Origin: Nocardioidaceae bacterium
GTDB taxonomy: Bacteria; Actinomycetota; Actinomycetes; Propionibacteriales; Nocardioidaceae
DNA: 64,000 nucleotides
Direction of reading: 5' to 3'
Assembly: GCA_030447805.1 (NCBI GenBank)
Contig: JAUJOE010000003.1
Coordinates: forward strand, 233,752 to 297,751
The translations under genes were made by a program, and so were the position numbers. Of this stretch, positions 17,194 to 26,660 are shown in pieces. The notes under the pieces were generated by a model. That model made no database searches, was not told where the DNA came from, and was given only the letters and a program-made list of their open reading frames with translations. Numbering within the stretch: position 1 is the stretch's first letter; each line of letters starts with the position of its first letter.

Positions 17194-17727
17194 TTACGTC
17201 TCAAGCGTCTCACGCAGCGCCAAAACCAGGCCGGGCACCAGGTCACGACCGTGCATCAAATGCTGGTCGTCGTCGTGGGAGCGCAATCGCAGCACGCAGT
17301 GGCTCTCACCGGTGCGCAGCACGCCAGCAGCAATACGGACGTCCTCGTGCTGGGCGTGGCCCGCCGCGAACGCCGACGCCTCGACCGGGTCGTTGGGCAC
17401 CTGCCCCTCCACCTCCGGCGGGAGCACGATCCGCTCCACCACGGCCAACGCACCCTCAACCGCCTCCGGCCAGGTGATGCGCGCCAGCAGCTGCTCCAGC
17501 GGCTCGTCGTGCTGGTCGAGCTCCTGCTCCACCGGGGTAAGCAGGTGGGCGGTGTTGTCGTGGATGCCGAGCTCCACCGCGAGCTCCGGCTCTGCCGCTG
17601 CCAGCTCGGCGGTGCGCACCAGCGCGAACAAGCGGGACGGCTGGTCCCAGCCACTCTCACTGGCGTGCGCTTCGACCTCGACCACCGCGGCCCGAAGCGC
17701 TGCTGCGGAGGAGTCACCGCCGTTCAC
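17194..17727 (-). CDS. PPA1309 family protein
   Basis: A 177-residue soluble acidic protein (SGWDQPSRLFALVRTAELAA; ITWPEAVEGALAVVERIVLP; a C-terminal HCVLRLRSHDDDQHLMHG). Content and position between UPF0182 and the PDZ-Lon protease match the conserved actinobacterial PPA1309 family. No catalytic motif is evident and function is unknown. ATG 17727 is the likely start. Confidence 0.8.
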   Translation of the reverse strand: MNGGDSSAAALRAAVVEVEAHASESGWDQPSRLFALVRTAELAAAEPELAVELGIHDNTAHLLTPVEQELDQHDEPLEQLLARITWPEAVEGALAVVERIVLPPEVEGQVPNDPVEASAFAAGHAQHEDVRIAAGVLRTGESHCVLRLRSHDDDQHLMHGRDLVPGLVLALRETLET

Positions 17728-17764
17728 GCGGCGCGCACCGGGGAAGGGCCGTCGGTCACCGGCG

Positions 17765-18817
17765 TCACCCAGCGCACCGCGGGATGGTGGCCTCGTCGCC
17801 GGAGTTCAGCGCCTGCAGCGCCTCGACCGCGTCGTCGATCGTCGAGACCTTGACGAGCTCGACATCGTCAGCCAGGTCTGACTGTGCAGCCTCGGCGCAG
17901 TCGCCGCTCGGGACGAGGAACACTGTCGCGCCGTTCTCGGCCGCCCCGGCGATCTTCTGCTGGACTCCTCCGATCAGGCCGACGTTGCCGGACAGGTCGA
18001 TGGTGCCGGTGCCGGCGATGAAGCGGCCACCGGTCAGCTGGCCCGGTGTGAGCAGGTCGTAGACAGCCAGCGAGAACATGAGCCCGGCACTGGGCCCGCC
18101 GATGTCTTGGCCGAGCTCGATGTCAACGTCGAACGGGAGGTCAACGTCGTCAGCCAGCTCGATGCCGACCCGCGCCGCCTCCGGATCGTCCGGCGCCGAC
18201 TCGGTCGTCAACTGGATGTCGCGCGGCTGTCCGTTCCGGACGATGCCGAGGGTCACGCTGTCGCCCGGCGACCGCCCAGAGATGGCCTCCACCGCGTCGC
18301 CGGTGCTGTCGACCGGGGTGCCGTCGACGGACACGATCTCGTCGCCCGTGCGCAGCTCCCCCTCGGCGGGCGCTCCCTCGACCACGCCCTGGACCTCCAC
18401 TTTCAGCGCGTCGATCCCGGCCTCCGCAAGCCCGACAACGATCGCCTGGGTCTGCGAGTCCACCATCTGCTGCTGGTTCTCCTGCTTGACCTCCGTCACC
18501 GTCTGCTCCGCGGGATAGATGACCTCTCGCGGCAGCACGATCTGGCGGGGCGACCACCAGGCCTGCAGGATCTGCGGCAGTCGCGGCTTGTACTCCGGCG
18601 AGGTCACCGAGACCGTCGTGAGGTCAAGGTGGCCCGAGGTGGGGTAGGTCCGGTGGCCACGGATCGTGACGACGGGCTTGCCCTCGTAGGAGCCCAGCGT
18701 GTTCTCGGTGACGCCGGGCGACAGCACGACGTACGGCATCGGAACGCTGAACGCAACGGTCACCAGCGCCACCAGCAGCACTCCCGCCACAGTCAGCGAC
18801 GTGGTCCTGCGACTCAT
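17765..18817 (-). CDS. YlbL-type secreted PDZ domain / Lon-like serine protease (S16)
   Basis: A 350-residue protein with one N-terminal membrane anchor (VAGVLLVALVTVAFSVPMPY), a PDZ domain (about 135-200: GAPAEGELRTGDEIVSVDGT), and a C-terminal Lon protease domain with the Ser-Lys dyad: Ser in DIGGPSAGLMFSLAVYDLLT and Lys in GGVQQKIAGAAENGA. No ATPase domain is present, as usual for this family. It probably processes or degrades membrane or secreted proteins on the outer face. About 50 nt separates it from PPA1309, with the same orientation. Confidence 0.9.
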   Translation of the reverse strand: MSRRTTSLTVAGVLLVALVTVAFSVPMPYVVLSPGVTENTLGSYEGKPVVTIRGHRTYPTSGHLDLTTVSVTSPEYKPRLPQILQAWWSPRQIVLPREVIYPAEQTVTEVKQENQQQMVDSQTQAIVVGLAEAGIDALKVEVQGVVEGAPAEGELRTGDEIVSVDGTPVDSTGDAVEAISGRSPGDSVTLGIVRNGQPRDIQLTTESAPDDPEAARVGIELADDVDLPFDVDIELGQDIGGPSAGLMFSLAVYDLLTPGQLTGGRFIAGTGTIDLSGNVGLIGGVQQKIAGAAENGATVFLVPSGDCAEAAQSDLADDVELVKVSTIDDAVEALQALNSGDEATIPRCAG

Positions 18818-18830
18818 GCGGTCGATGATG

Positions 18831-19091
18831 TCACCGAGGTGACGCCTCGGCCGACGTGGGGCGACGGGCTTCGCGGCGTACGGCGACGCCGTGCGTCGGC
18901 TCGGTCGGAGCCTGCGTGAGCGCTGACCCGCCTCGGACCTGCGGACGGCTGAGGGCGCGCGCCATGCGGGCTAGCGCTGCGTCGGCGTCCTCGCGGCGCG
19001 CGTCGTCGCGCTCCCGACCGACCCAGCCCGCCCACAGCATGGCGGCCACCGTTGCCGCCAGCGGTGGCACCAACCACCACAACACCTGCAT
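18831..19091 (-). CDS. Small single-pass membrane protein
   Basis: An 86-residue protein: MQVLWWLVPPLAATVAAMLW is a single membrane segment, followed by a charged cytosolic tail rich in Arg and Ala. It ends 13 nt before the PDZ-Lon gene and reads in the same direction. I do not recognise the family; small proteins of this shape often precede the protease gene. Confidence 0.55.
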   Translation of the reverse strand: MQVLWWLVPPLAATVAAMLWAGWVGRERDDARREDADAALARMARALSRPQVRGGSALTQAPTEPTHGVAVRREARRPTSAEASPR

Positions 19092-19160
19092 CTGGTCCTC
19101 CGCAGCCTTGGCCTTTCCCCAGCGTACGGCGCCGGGCGGGCGTCAGCGGGCAGCACGCCG

Positions 19161-19592
19161 TTACGGCGTACCGACCCATTCCTCTCCACCGTCAGCGAAC
19201 ACCTGGTGCTTCCAGATCGGCACGCGGGCCTTGAGCTCGTCGATCAGCTGTCGGCAGGCGGCGAAGGCATCGCCGCGGTGGGCGCACGCCACCGCCACCG
19301 CCACGGCGACGTCGCCGAGCCCCAACTCCCCCACCCGGTGCAGCACCGCAACGGCGGTCACCGGGTGCTGCTCGACGACCTCGTCGACAACCGCTCTCAA
19401 CTCCGGCTCGGCGTTCGGGTGCGCGGTGTAGCCCAGCCCCCGGACCGGCCGGTCCCGGTCATGGTCGCGGACCGTGCCGACGAACACCGCGATGCCGCCG
19501 GCTGCCTCGTCGGTCACGGCGGCGTACACCTCGGCGATGTCGAGCGGCGTCTCTCGGATCGCCACCAGTCGGACGACGTCGCTCACCTGCAT
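19161..19592 (-). CDS. moaE: Molybdopterin synthase catalytic subunit MoaE
   Basis: A 143-residue protein of normal MoaE length. Motifs include AVFVGTVRDHDRDRPVRGLG, HRVGELGLGDVAVAVAVACA, HRGDAFAACRQLIDELKARV and the active-site KARVPIWKHQ with its Lys. It transfers sulfur from MoaD to precursor Z (cPMP) to make molybdopterin. ATG 19592 was chosen because homology begins there; longer frames run into the divergent gene. Its start is 55 nt from the divergently transcribed DUF2342 gene. No moaD is adjacent. Confidence 0.93.
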   Translation of the reverse strand: MQVSDVVRLVAIRETPLDIAEVYAAVTDEAAGGIAVFVGTVRDHDRDRPVRGLGYTAHPNAEPELRAVVDEVVEQHPVTAVAVLHRVGELGLGDVAVAVAVACAHRGDAFAACRQLIDELKARVPIWKHQVFADGGEEWVGTP

Positions 19593-19647
19593 CACTGTAA
19601 TGGCGCCGGACCCGGTCGCCGGCTGTTTGGCGAGTACGTTGGAAGGC

Positions 19648-21045
19648 ATGGCAGACCTCCCTGGCGGCAACCCACCCGACGACAGCGACGATCCACGGTC
19701 GCGGAACCCCTTCGCGGGTACGCCGTTCGAGCAGCTCTTCGGCAGCCTCGCCGGGGGCGACACGTCTGGCCTGCAGGCCATGTTCGGTCAGCTGCAACGG
19801 ATGTTCGCTGCCCACTCCGGGGCGGTCAACTGGGAGTTCTCCCGGGACCTGGCCCGCTCAGTGGTGGCACAGTCCACCGACCGCTCCCCCGACGCTGGTG
19901 ACCGAGCCAGGGTCAACGACGTTGCCCGGGTGGCCGAACACTGGCTCGACGGTGCCACCGAGTTCCCGGCGACGGCCACCAGCGTCGCCGTCTGGAGCCG
20001 TGCGGAGTGGGTGGAGGCAAGCATGCCGGTGTGGCAGCGGCTGGTCGGACCCATCGCTGAGAGTGTGGTGGCCGCGATGGGCAAGGCGCTGCCGGCGGAG
20101 GCGCAGGCCATGGCCGGCCCCATGATCGGCATGTTCAGCCAAGTGGGCAGCGCGATCTTCAGCGCCCAGCTGGGACAGGCTGTTGGCGCACTTTCGCGCG
20201 AGGTCGTCTCGGCGACCGACATCGGTGTGCCGGTCGGCGCCAAGGGCACCCCCGCGATCGTCCTCACCAACGCGACGGAGTTCGGGAGCGGTCTCGACGT
20301 CGCCGACTCCGACGCGCTCCTCTACCTGGTCTTGCGCGAGTGCGCGCATCAGCGCCTCTACGCCCACGCGCCGTGGCTGCGCGACCACTTGTTCTCCGCG
20401 ATCGAGGACTACGGCCGGGGGATCACGATCGACACCTCGAAGATCGAGAGCAGCATGCTGAGCCTCGACCTCACCCAGCTCGACTCCGTCCAAGACGCGT
20501 TGTCAGGCGGCCTCTTCGACATCGAGCCCAGCCCCGCGCAGCAGGCGGCGCTGAGTCGCCTGGAGACGACGCTGGCCCTGGTGGAGGGCTGGGTCGATGA
20601 GGTCGTGGGGCAAGCCGCCGACACGGTGATGCCTGCCGCTCCCGCGCTGCGCGAGGCGGTACGCCGCAGGCGCGCGTCGGGCGGACCGGCGGAGGCCACC
20701 TTCGCCGCTCTCGTCGGCCTCGAGCTGCGCCCGCGCCGGCTCCGTGACGCGTCGGCGCTGTGGGGGGCGCTGCGCGCCGCCGAGGGCGCGGCTGCCCGCG
20801 ACGCCGTCTGGGCGCACCCGCACCTGCTGCCCACCGCCGCCGACCTCGACGACCCGCTGGCCTTCGCCGAGCGCACCAAGGAGGCGGACGCGCTCGACAT
20901 CGAATCACCGGAGTTCGACGCTGCGCTGGCTGCGCTGCTGGAGCCTCGTGCCGACGGCGGCCCCGCTCTCGCTGACGGCGACCCATCGGCGGCGCCCGCC
21001 GACGACGACCCCGAAGCTCCTGACGACGACCGGCCCGACAGCTAG
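19648..21045 (+). CDS. Zinc-dependent metalloprotease-like protein (DUF2342)
   Basis: A 465-residue protein. The zinc-site helix reads LVLRECAHQRLYAHAPWLRD, a variant of HExxH as is usual in this actinobacterial family, with downstream helices (EGWVDEVVGQAADTVMPAAP) and PAEATFAALVGLELRPRRLR. An acidic Asp/Pro tail closes the protein. ATG 19648 has GGAAGG just upstream; the frame extends further 5' over moaE without homology. Peptidase function is inferred from the fold family, not shown. It is divergent from moaE. Confidence 0.85.
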   Translation: MADLPGGNPPDDSDDPRSRNPFAGTPFEQLFGSLAGGDTSGLQAMFGQLQRMFAAHSGAVNWEFSRDLARSVVAQSTDRSPDAGDRARVNDVARVAEHWLDGATEFPATATSVAVWSRAEWVEASMPVWQRLVGPIAESVVAAMGKALPAEAQAMAGPMIGMFSQVGSAIFSAQLGQAVGALSREVVSATDIGVPVGAKGTPAIVLTNATEFGSGLDVADSDALLYLVLRECAHQRLYAHAPWLRDHLFSAIEDYGRGITIDTSKIESSMLSLDLTQLDSVQDALSGGLFDIEPSPAQQAALSRLETTLALVEGWVDEVVGQAADTVMPAAPALREAVRRRRASGGPAEATFAALVGLELRPRRLRDASALWGALRAAEGAAARDAVWAHPHLLPTAADLDDPLAFAERTKEADALDIESPEFDAALAALLEPRADGGPALADGDPSAAPADDDPEAPDDDRPDS

Positions 21046-21214
21046 CGACGCGCAGTAGTGCGGCACCGGCCGCACGAGAAACCAACAAGGCCCCCGGGGC
21101 GCGGACGCCGTTCGCCTTCCCCTTGCGAACGTCTCCGTTATCCCGGGGACCTCATCGATATGACCGACGCTAGAGCCCCCGGACGACGCGCGTCAACGGT
21201 GCACCGTCCACCCC

Positions 21215-21366
21215 TGTGGATGAGGCTGTGGAAGTCCCTGTGGGTAGCACTGTGCACATGTGGACATCCTGTGGAGAAGCAGCAGGGCTGGTGTGTGTTG
21301 GGAGAGTCACTGTGCGTGCTTTGTCCGGTGCGACCTGCTGCTCTACCGTCCACCGCTTGTGGATGA
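21215..21366 (+). promoter_or_regulatory. Cluster of DnaA-box-like TGTGGA motifs
   Basis: Same-strand near-matches to TGTGGA(C/T)AA occur at 21215 (TGTGGATGA), 21227 (TGTGGAAGT), 21259 (TGTGGACAT), 21270 (TGTGGAGAA) and 21358 (TGTGGATGA), with another TGTGGATGA at 21883. They lie in the 585-nt gap 21046-21630 before the DUF5679 gene, which shows no convincing gene. No dnaA, dnaN or rpmH is near, so this is not the chromosomal origin; a DnaA-titration or regulatory cluster is possible. Confidence 0.4.
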
Positions 21367-21630
21367 AAGAAAAACCGGGCACTTTCGCGGGGTGCGCTCC
21401 TCCCGTCGTCGCCGTTCGGCGCGGCCCCGGCCCGAGCAGTTTTCTCGAAGGATTTCTCCGCCCGTCTCATAGGAAGATCGTCGTCGGCTGCAATAGGGTG
21501 ACGCGAGGCAGCGCTCGTGCCTAGTCGGCGAAGGCCAACTGCGACACTCGCCGCCACGACCGCAACACGCGGTTCGGTGCCACCGGATCGCCTCGACGAC
21601 AACAACAACAACAAGGACAAGGAGGCCGTC

Positions 21631-21789
21631 ATGGCGGAGACCTGGAGCGGTGAGTTCTACTGCGTGAAGTGCAAGGCCAAGCGCGAGGCAAGTGGCGAAG
21701 TGCGCGTCAACGACAAAGGCACGCGGATGGCCAAGGCCAGCTGTCCTGAGTGCGGCACTAACCTGAACCGGATCTTGGGCAAGGCCTGA
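21631..21789 (+). CDS. DUF5679 zinc-ribbon protein
   Basis: A 52-residue protein with two CxxC pairs: GEFYCVKCKAKREASGEV and KASCPECGTNLNRI, forming one zinc ribbon. ATG 21631 follows an ideal AAGGAGG site at 9-nt spacing. This matches the conserved small actinobacterial DUF5679 family; function is unknown. A strong terminator lies 20 nt downstream, making it a monocistronic gene. Confidence 0.85.
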   Translation: MAETWSGEFYCVKCKAKREASGEVRVNDKGTRMAKASCPECGTNLNRILGKA

Positions 21790-21811
21790 CCTCCACCAGC
21801 CCGCAAATCTT

Positions 21812-21850
21812 CCGCGAGGCAGGACCGACTTGTTCGGTCCTGCCTCGCGG
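21812..21850 (+). terminator. Stem-loop terminator after DUF5679
   Basis: Perfect 17-bp inverted arms (21812-21828 and 21834-21850; left arm core GCGAGGCAGGACCGA) around a 5-nt loop. There is no U-tract, as is frequent in high-GC actinobacteria. Confidence 0.8.
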
Positions 21851-21962
21851 CATCTCCTGACCATCGAGACACCCGCCTGCCCTGTGGATGACCGCCGCGT
21901 CGGCCGGGCGGATTTGGCACGCTGTTGGGAGTCCGGACTCCACGAAACGAGGCCCACCGCAC

Positions 21963-22854
21963 GTGCGACCCATCCTGCGCCCCGGCCTGCAGATCCTGCG
22001 GCGAGACATCAGCACCCTTCAGCTCGGCCTGGACTGGCCAGGGGTCTGTACCTTGCGCGAGACGCCGGCGCTCACTGCGGTACTGGCAGCGGTTGACGGG
22101 TTTCGCGACTGCGCAGGCGTCGTGCTGGCCGCCGTCGAGTCTGGCGCAAGTCGTGCCGACGCAGTCTCAGCGCTCGAGGTGCTCATCGACTGCGGCGCCC
22201 TGGTCGACCAGGCGACGGCCTGGCGCAGCGGCGACAGTGAAGGCGCGCCTGGGCGTCGTTGTGGCTGCTAGCGGGGCCGGAGCGGAGCGCCGCCGATATC
22301 GTGCGCGGCCGCCAGCAACGCCGGGTGCACGTTCGCGGCACCGGCCAGGTCGCCGACGCCGCGCGCGCCGTGCTGGGACTGGCCGGTGTAGCCGACGCTT
22401 CGCACGGCGGCGCCGACCTGGCGCAGCGACTACGAGCCGAGCCGCGACCTCGCCGACCAGGTCATGCGCGAGGAGGCTGGCGCCCATCTGTGGGTGTTCA
22501 CCCGTGAGGTCGTCGGCGTGATCGGGCCATTCGTCGTACCAGGCGGCAGCGTATGCCTGCGCTGCGCGGACCTGGCCCGAGCAGACCTCGACCCGGCCTG
22601 GCCGACCCTGCTCCAGTCCGCGGCCGCTCACCGGCCCGCCGCCCCCGCCTGCGACCCCTTGCTCGCCAGCCTGCTGGGCGCGTGGGCAGCGCAGGAGGTG
22701 GCGGTGTGGGCGAGCGGGCTGCGCACCACAGACGTGGAACTGTGTGATCGAGATACCGCAGGGCTTCGGCGTGGTGGGCGCGCAGACCTTTGACATGCAT
22801 CCGCGCTGTGGCTGCGGTTGGACGGTGTGGCACGACACAATGGGAGGAGGGTGA
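21963..22854 (+). CDS. ThiF/cyclodehydratase-like (TOMM leader-binding type) protein, frameshifted
   Basis: The joined frames give PILRPGLQILRRDISTLQLG, a degraded middle (VRGTGQVADAARAVLGLAGV), EVVGVIGPFVVPGGSVCLRC, CDPLLASLLGAWAAQEVAVW and a C-terminal HPRCGCGWTVW with a CxC zinc-type motif. This order matches the ThiF-family genes often upstream of the ABC1 kinase gene. Shifts occur near 22235, 22440 and 22740. The leading start is GTG, near 21963. Whether it is a pseudogene or sequence error is unclear. Its last 60 nt are echoed just before the ABC1 gene. Confidence 0.5.
22793..22853 (+). repeat. Copy 1 of a duplicated ThiF 3' end
   Basis: GACATGCATCCGCGC, TGTGGCTG and GACACAATGGG occur in the same order here and at 23463-23517. 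Copy 1 encodes the HPRCGCGW tail of the ThiF-like protein. Confidence 0.65.
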
Positions 22855-23462
22855 TGCTGCCGCTGTTGCGGTGGTTGGATGCGCTCACACCGCCCATGGG
22901 CTCGCGTTTTGCCGGCGTTCCGCACGGCCCGTGACCTGGTGTGTCCGCCGACCGGCCCAACCGGCGGCGCGGAGCCGTTCGTCGCGGTCGACCAGGCTGG
23001 GCCAACGTGCGGCGATGGCAAGGGCCACGACCAGGCGATCTGCTGGGCGGCGAGTTCGGTGAGGACCTGCGGTGGGGCATCGAGGACTGGCCATCTGTCG
23101 GCGGTTGGAGATCGGGCCGGTGGTTCGTGCCACCGGCTCCAGTCAGGGCGCGGCCGCAGCGGTGCTGCGGACCGGTGGCAGAGCAGAAACTGTTCGACCC
23201 GGCCTCGGGGACGTGAACCTGCTGCAGATCGACCCCACCATCGCGGGCAAGCTGAACCGGCCTGGCCGCCCCTTGCTGATCTTCGAGTCTGGGATCGATG
23301 CTCGTGGCCTGCTGGGCGGTCGTGCGGGCCGCAGCCCTGGTCACCCTCCAGGCACCGGCCCTGGAGTTGCCTGGTGATGACCGCGGCCAAGATCGCTGGG
23401 GAGACCTCCAGGAAGCTGCGGCCGGTGTCGGCCCATGTCTGGCGCGCAGACGGATGAACATC
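22855..23462. other. Unassigned segment between the ThiF-like gene and the ABC1 kinase gene
   Basis: About 600 nt with open frames on both strands but no product I recognise. It is bounded by two copies of an imperfect roughly 55-60-nt repeat, which suggests an insertion or duplication that split the original ThiF-ABC1 junction. Confidence 0.4.
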
Positions 23463-23517
23463 GACATGCATCCGCGCCTGTGGCTGGGTTGCGAGTGGCA
23501 GAAGACACAATGGGGGC
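23463..23517 (+). repeat. Copy 2 of the duplicated ThiF 3' end, abutting the ABC1 start
   Basis: Same block order as 22793-22853 with small gaps. It runs directly into ATG 23518, so copy 2 probably marks the ancestral gene junction. Confidence 0.65.
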
Positions 23518-24840
23518 ATGACCGAGCTTCCTCGCAAGGCTGCCGCCCGCACCGCCCGCCTGGCGGCGCTGCCGCTCGGGTTTGCCGGCAGGGCCACCGT
23601 CGGCTTGGGCAAGCAATAGCATCGGCGGGGCGCCAGCAGAGGCGGTCGCGGTCGAGGTCCAGCAGCGCACCGCAGAGCAGCTGTTCAGGGTCCTCGGGGA
23701 ACTCAAGGGCGGGGCGATGAAGTTCGGTCAGGCCTTGTCGATCTTCGAGTCCGCGTTGCCGGAGTCGGTCATGGCGCCGTACCGGGCGACGCTGACGAAA
23801 CTCCAGGACGCTGCACCTCCCATGCCGGCATCGATGGTCCACCAGGTGATGGCACGCGAGTTCGGTAACTCCTGGCGAGACAACTTCAGCGAGTTCGGTG
23901 ACGACCCCGCCGCAGCCGCCTCCATCGGGCAGGTGCACCGGGGGTGTGGCACGACGGCCGCGAGGTCGCCGTCAAGGTCCAATATCCGGGCGCCGGCGAG
24001 GCGCTCACCAGCGACCTGAAGCAGATCGGTCGGGCCGCCCGGCTGTTCGCCGGCTGGATCCCCGGTCTCGACATCAAGCCCCTCGTCGCCGAGCTGCAGG
24101 CACGGGTTGCCGAGGAGCTCGACTACTCGCTTGAGGCAGCTGCGCAGTCACGGTTCGCGATGGCGTTCGAGGGCGACCCCGACATCGTCGTCCCAGCGGT
24201 GGTGGCGCACACCGACACCGTGCTGGTCTCCCAGTGGCTGGAGTCCGACCGCTCGCTGGCACGCCTGATCGCCGACGGCACCCAGGAAGACCGCAACCAC
24301 TACGGCGAGGTGTACGTGCGGTTCCTGTTCTCGGGCCCGGCCCGCGCCGGCCTGCTCCACGCCGACCCGCATCCGGGTAACTTCCGCATCCTTCCCGACG
24401 GTCGGGTGGGTGTGGTCGACTACGGCGCGGTGGCGCGCCTCCCCGAGGGGCTGCCCAGCATCATCGGCACGCTGATGACGTACGCCGTCGCCGACGACTA
24501 CGAACGGGTCGTCGCGGGATTACGCGAGCAGGGCTTCATCAAGGACTCGATCGACGTCTCTGCCGACGAGCTGCGCGACTACCTCTCACCGTTCATCGAA
24601 CCCGCGATGCATGAGCGGTTTCAGTTCTCTCGCGGCTGGATGCGCACCCAGTTCGCGCGCATCAACGACCCGCGGGAGCCTGGATACACCACCATGCTGA
24701 AGGTCAACCTGCCACCGGAGTTCCTGCTCATCCACCGGGTGTGGCTCGGCGGGATCGGCGTGCTCTCCCAGCTCGGAGCCGACGCGCCGTTCGCCGCGAT
24801 TCTCGAGGAGTCCCTCCCCGGCTTTGCCTCTCCCAGCTGA
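23518..24840 (+). CDS. ABC1/UbiB-family atypical kinase (two frameshifts)
   Basis: About 440 residues when joined. The start MTELPRKAAARTARL is at ATG 23518. The ABC1 signature follows: the KxGQ motif in ELKGGAMKFGQALSI, QVHRG then WHDGREVAVKVQYPG (ATP Lys), EELDYSLEAAAQSRF, LLHADPHPGNFRILPDG (catalytic) and GVVDYGAVARL (metal-binding D). Shifts lie near 23614 and 23944 (GGGGG, one G short). ABC1 proteins are unorthodox ATP-binding kinases or ATPases linked to quinone and isoprenoid lipids. It stands upstream of whiB7 as in mycobacteria. Confidence 0.9.
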
Positions 24841-24924
24841 CGAGGCCGCGTACCGGCGCGCTCGCCGAAACCGTCTACCGCGGTAACCCGGCAAACGTAC
24901 GCCGCAGCGGCCGCCCCGCCACCA

Positions 24925-25033
24925 TCTGCCGTCACGTGTCGGAAGACTGCCCGGGCCGGTAAACGTACGTCGCAGCGTACGCCCCGCCCCGGTGGCCACC
25001 GTCTGCCGTCACGTGTCGGAAGACGTACGCCGG
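24925..25033 (-). repeat. MIRU-like repeat family A, two copies (one degenerate)
   Basis: Copies at 24925-24947 (partial) and 25002-25033 share GTGTCGGAAGAC and, in the second, ACGTACGCCGG. They lie directly downstream of the ABC1 gene. The same 31-nt core recurs at 26432, 40739, 40790, 41873, 41921, 41972, 52110 and 52162. Confidence 0.75.
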
Positions 25034-25299
25034 ATCCGCCCCAGAACCTGTCAACCGACCGTGCGCGCCTTCGCAAGGATGGCTTGCATGGCGGTGAGTT
25101 CACTTCGCTCATGCCAGGCAGCCGTCTCAAGACCTTCACCGTGGTCCACACTCCATGCTCGCCCTCCACCACGAGCGCTGCGGGCATGGTCTGGACCGAC
25201 TGGCGCACGCGATCAGCGGAAAGCTCGAGTTCCTGAAGGAGCTCGCGGGCGCTTGCGATAACCAAGTCCAAGCGCGCTCTCCGGCAAGGATGGAAATCT

Positions 25300-25600
25300 G
25301 ACCCCCTTTCGTCGGTTGAAAATTGACCCCCTTGGTTCTGTTCTCTTCGGTGACGGTGCGGGGACGCCGAGTTCGCGGTTCTTCACTCGCCCATGCTCGG
25401 CGTGGTGGACAAGCCGGTCGATCATCGCGGCGGCAACGGTGTCGTCGCCGAACACCTCACCCCCAGGGTGGCGCGCTCGTAGGACCAGCGTGGAAGAACA
25501 GGTTCGCTGCCTCGGGTTCGCCGTCGGGATGTAGCCGACCTCGTCGATGACCAGGACGTGGTCGCACAGTCAGTTCGTCTTGGAGCCTGCCAGTGTGGTG
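25300..25600 (-). pseudogene. Remnant of IS21 istB (transposition helper ATPase)
   Basis: Minus-strand frames carry the Walker B region VLVIDEVGYIP, then EPEAANLFFH and EVFGDDTVAAAMIDRLVHHA, all diagnostic of IstB. Internal deletions and frameshifts separate the pieces and no istA is present. This is a dead insertion sequence. Confidence 0.75.
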
Positions 25601-26033
25601 TGGGAGCGAACAGCCTTCTGCCAAGGTCTTGCCGGTGCGCGGGCATGGTCTTGGCGACGACGAACCGACTGGCGCGTGGTCGTAGTCACTCAGGCTCTCG
25701 GTGTCGGCGCGGATGGGCCAGCGCGTTGCTGCCGAACTCCTCGTGCGTTCGGACACGGCAGGTCGTTCGGCGCCTCGTGTCCGCAGCGTGCCAGCCCGGG
25801 TCGATCGCGAGCTGGTGTCGGCAATGGTCCTGGTCGCCATCACCCGCCGTAGACCAGGCCGAGCGCGGTGTCGTAGGCAGGGTCGTCTCCGGTGACGGCG
25901 GCACCGGTGTTTCAGCGCACCTTGCCGGACCGCAGCAGGTGATGGTCTGATGCTGCGTGCGGGTCTCGGCACCCGGTCCAGGTCGGCCTGGACCTCGATC
26001 CGGCGTCCGACCACGCCTGGGTCGTTCGTCGCC

Positions 26034-26063
26034 GGACTCGGTGCATGGCAAGCGGTCGCGGGC
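26034..26063. repeat. 30-nt direct repeat, copy 1
   Basis: Begins GGACTCGGTGCATGGCAAGC; identical to 26631-26660. Confidence 0.8.
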
Positions 26064-26431
26064 AGCACGAGCATCGCGCCCAGTCCGCGGCGCGGTCGCC
26101 GGGGGTGCGGATGGATCGCGACTTATCCGCCTTGACCACGACCAGCTGAAGTTCTCCGGCATACGATATTGCGCTCAAGTCAGAAGAGCGGAGCCCTTCG
26201 AGCATGACCGCAGCACCGCCCACAGGCGGTAGGATCGAATGCCCACGCCGCCGTGCCGTGGTCGGATGCCATCGCGATGCGACCGTTCGACGCTCGGCAT
26301 CGGGATCTCGATCGGTTTCCACGAACTGCGCCAGATAGACGGCGAGAATACGGACGCATCTTGCGCCGCGCGTGCCGTCGGCACCGTCGCGTGGATGCGC
26401 GCGAACTCAGTACGCCGTCTCCGCGCCGCCG

Positions 26432-26463
26432 TCTGCCGTCGGTGCGTCGGAAGACGTACGCCC
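26432..26463 (-). repeat. MIRU-like repeat family A, degenerate copy
   Basis: Carries TCTGCCGTC and CGTCGGAAGACGTACGCC with substitutions relative to the consensus; lies in the relic zone. Confidence 0.6.
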
Positions 26464-26630
26464 GGGGGCACCGTTCGGTCAGGCGCCGCCGTCTGCCGTC
26501 AGCGTCGCCAATCGGCGTACCGCGGCACCGCCGGGTCGTCCCAGTCAAGCTCAGTGCTTGAGCAAGACCGCAGCAGGTTGATGGTCCGCGAGCGGGTCTC
26601 GGCGAGAATCGACAGCGTCCTTCGTCGCTC

Positions 26631-26660
26631 GGACTCGGTGCATGGCAAGCGGTCGCGGGC
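26631..26660. repeat. 30-nt direct repeat, copy 2
   Basis: Identical to 26034-26063. Both are preceded by TTCGTCGC, so the duplicated block may extend further with small differences. Confidence 0.8.

Noticed and set aside
21215..21366. DnaA-box-like cluster as the chromosomal origin
   Set aside because: No dnaA, dnaN, recF, gyr or rpmH nearby, no AT-rich unwinding region, and boxes are imperfect.
22855..23462. A transposase in the segment before the ABC1 gene
   Set aside because: No DDE, HTH or terminal inverted repeats could be recognised in any frame.
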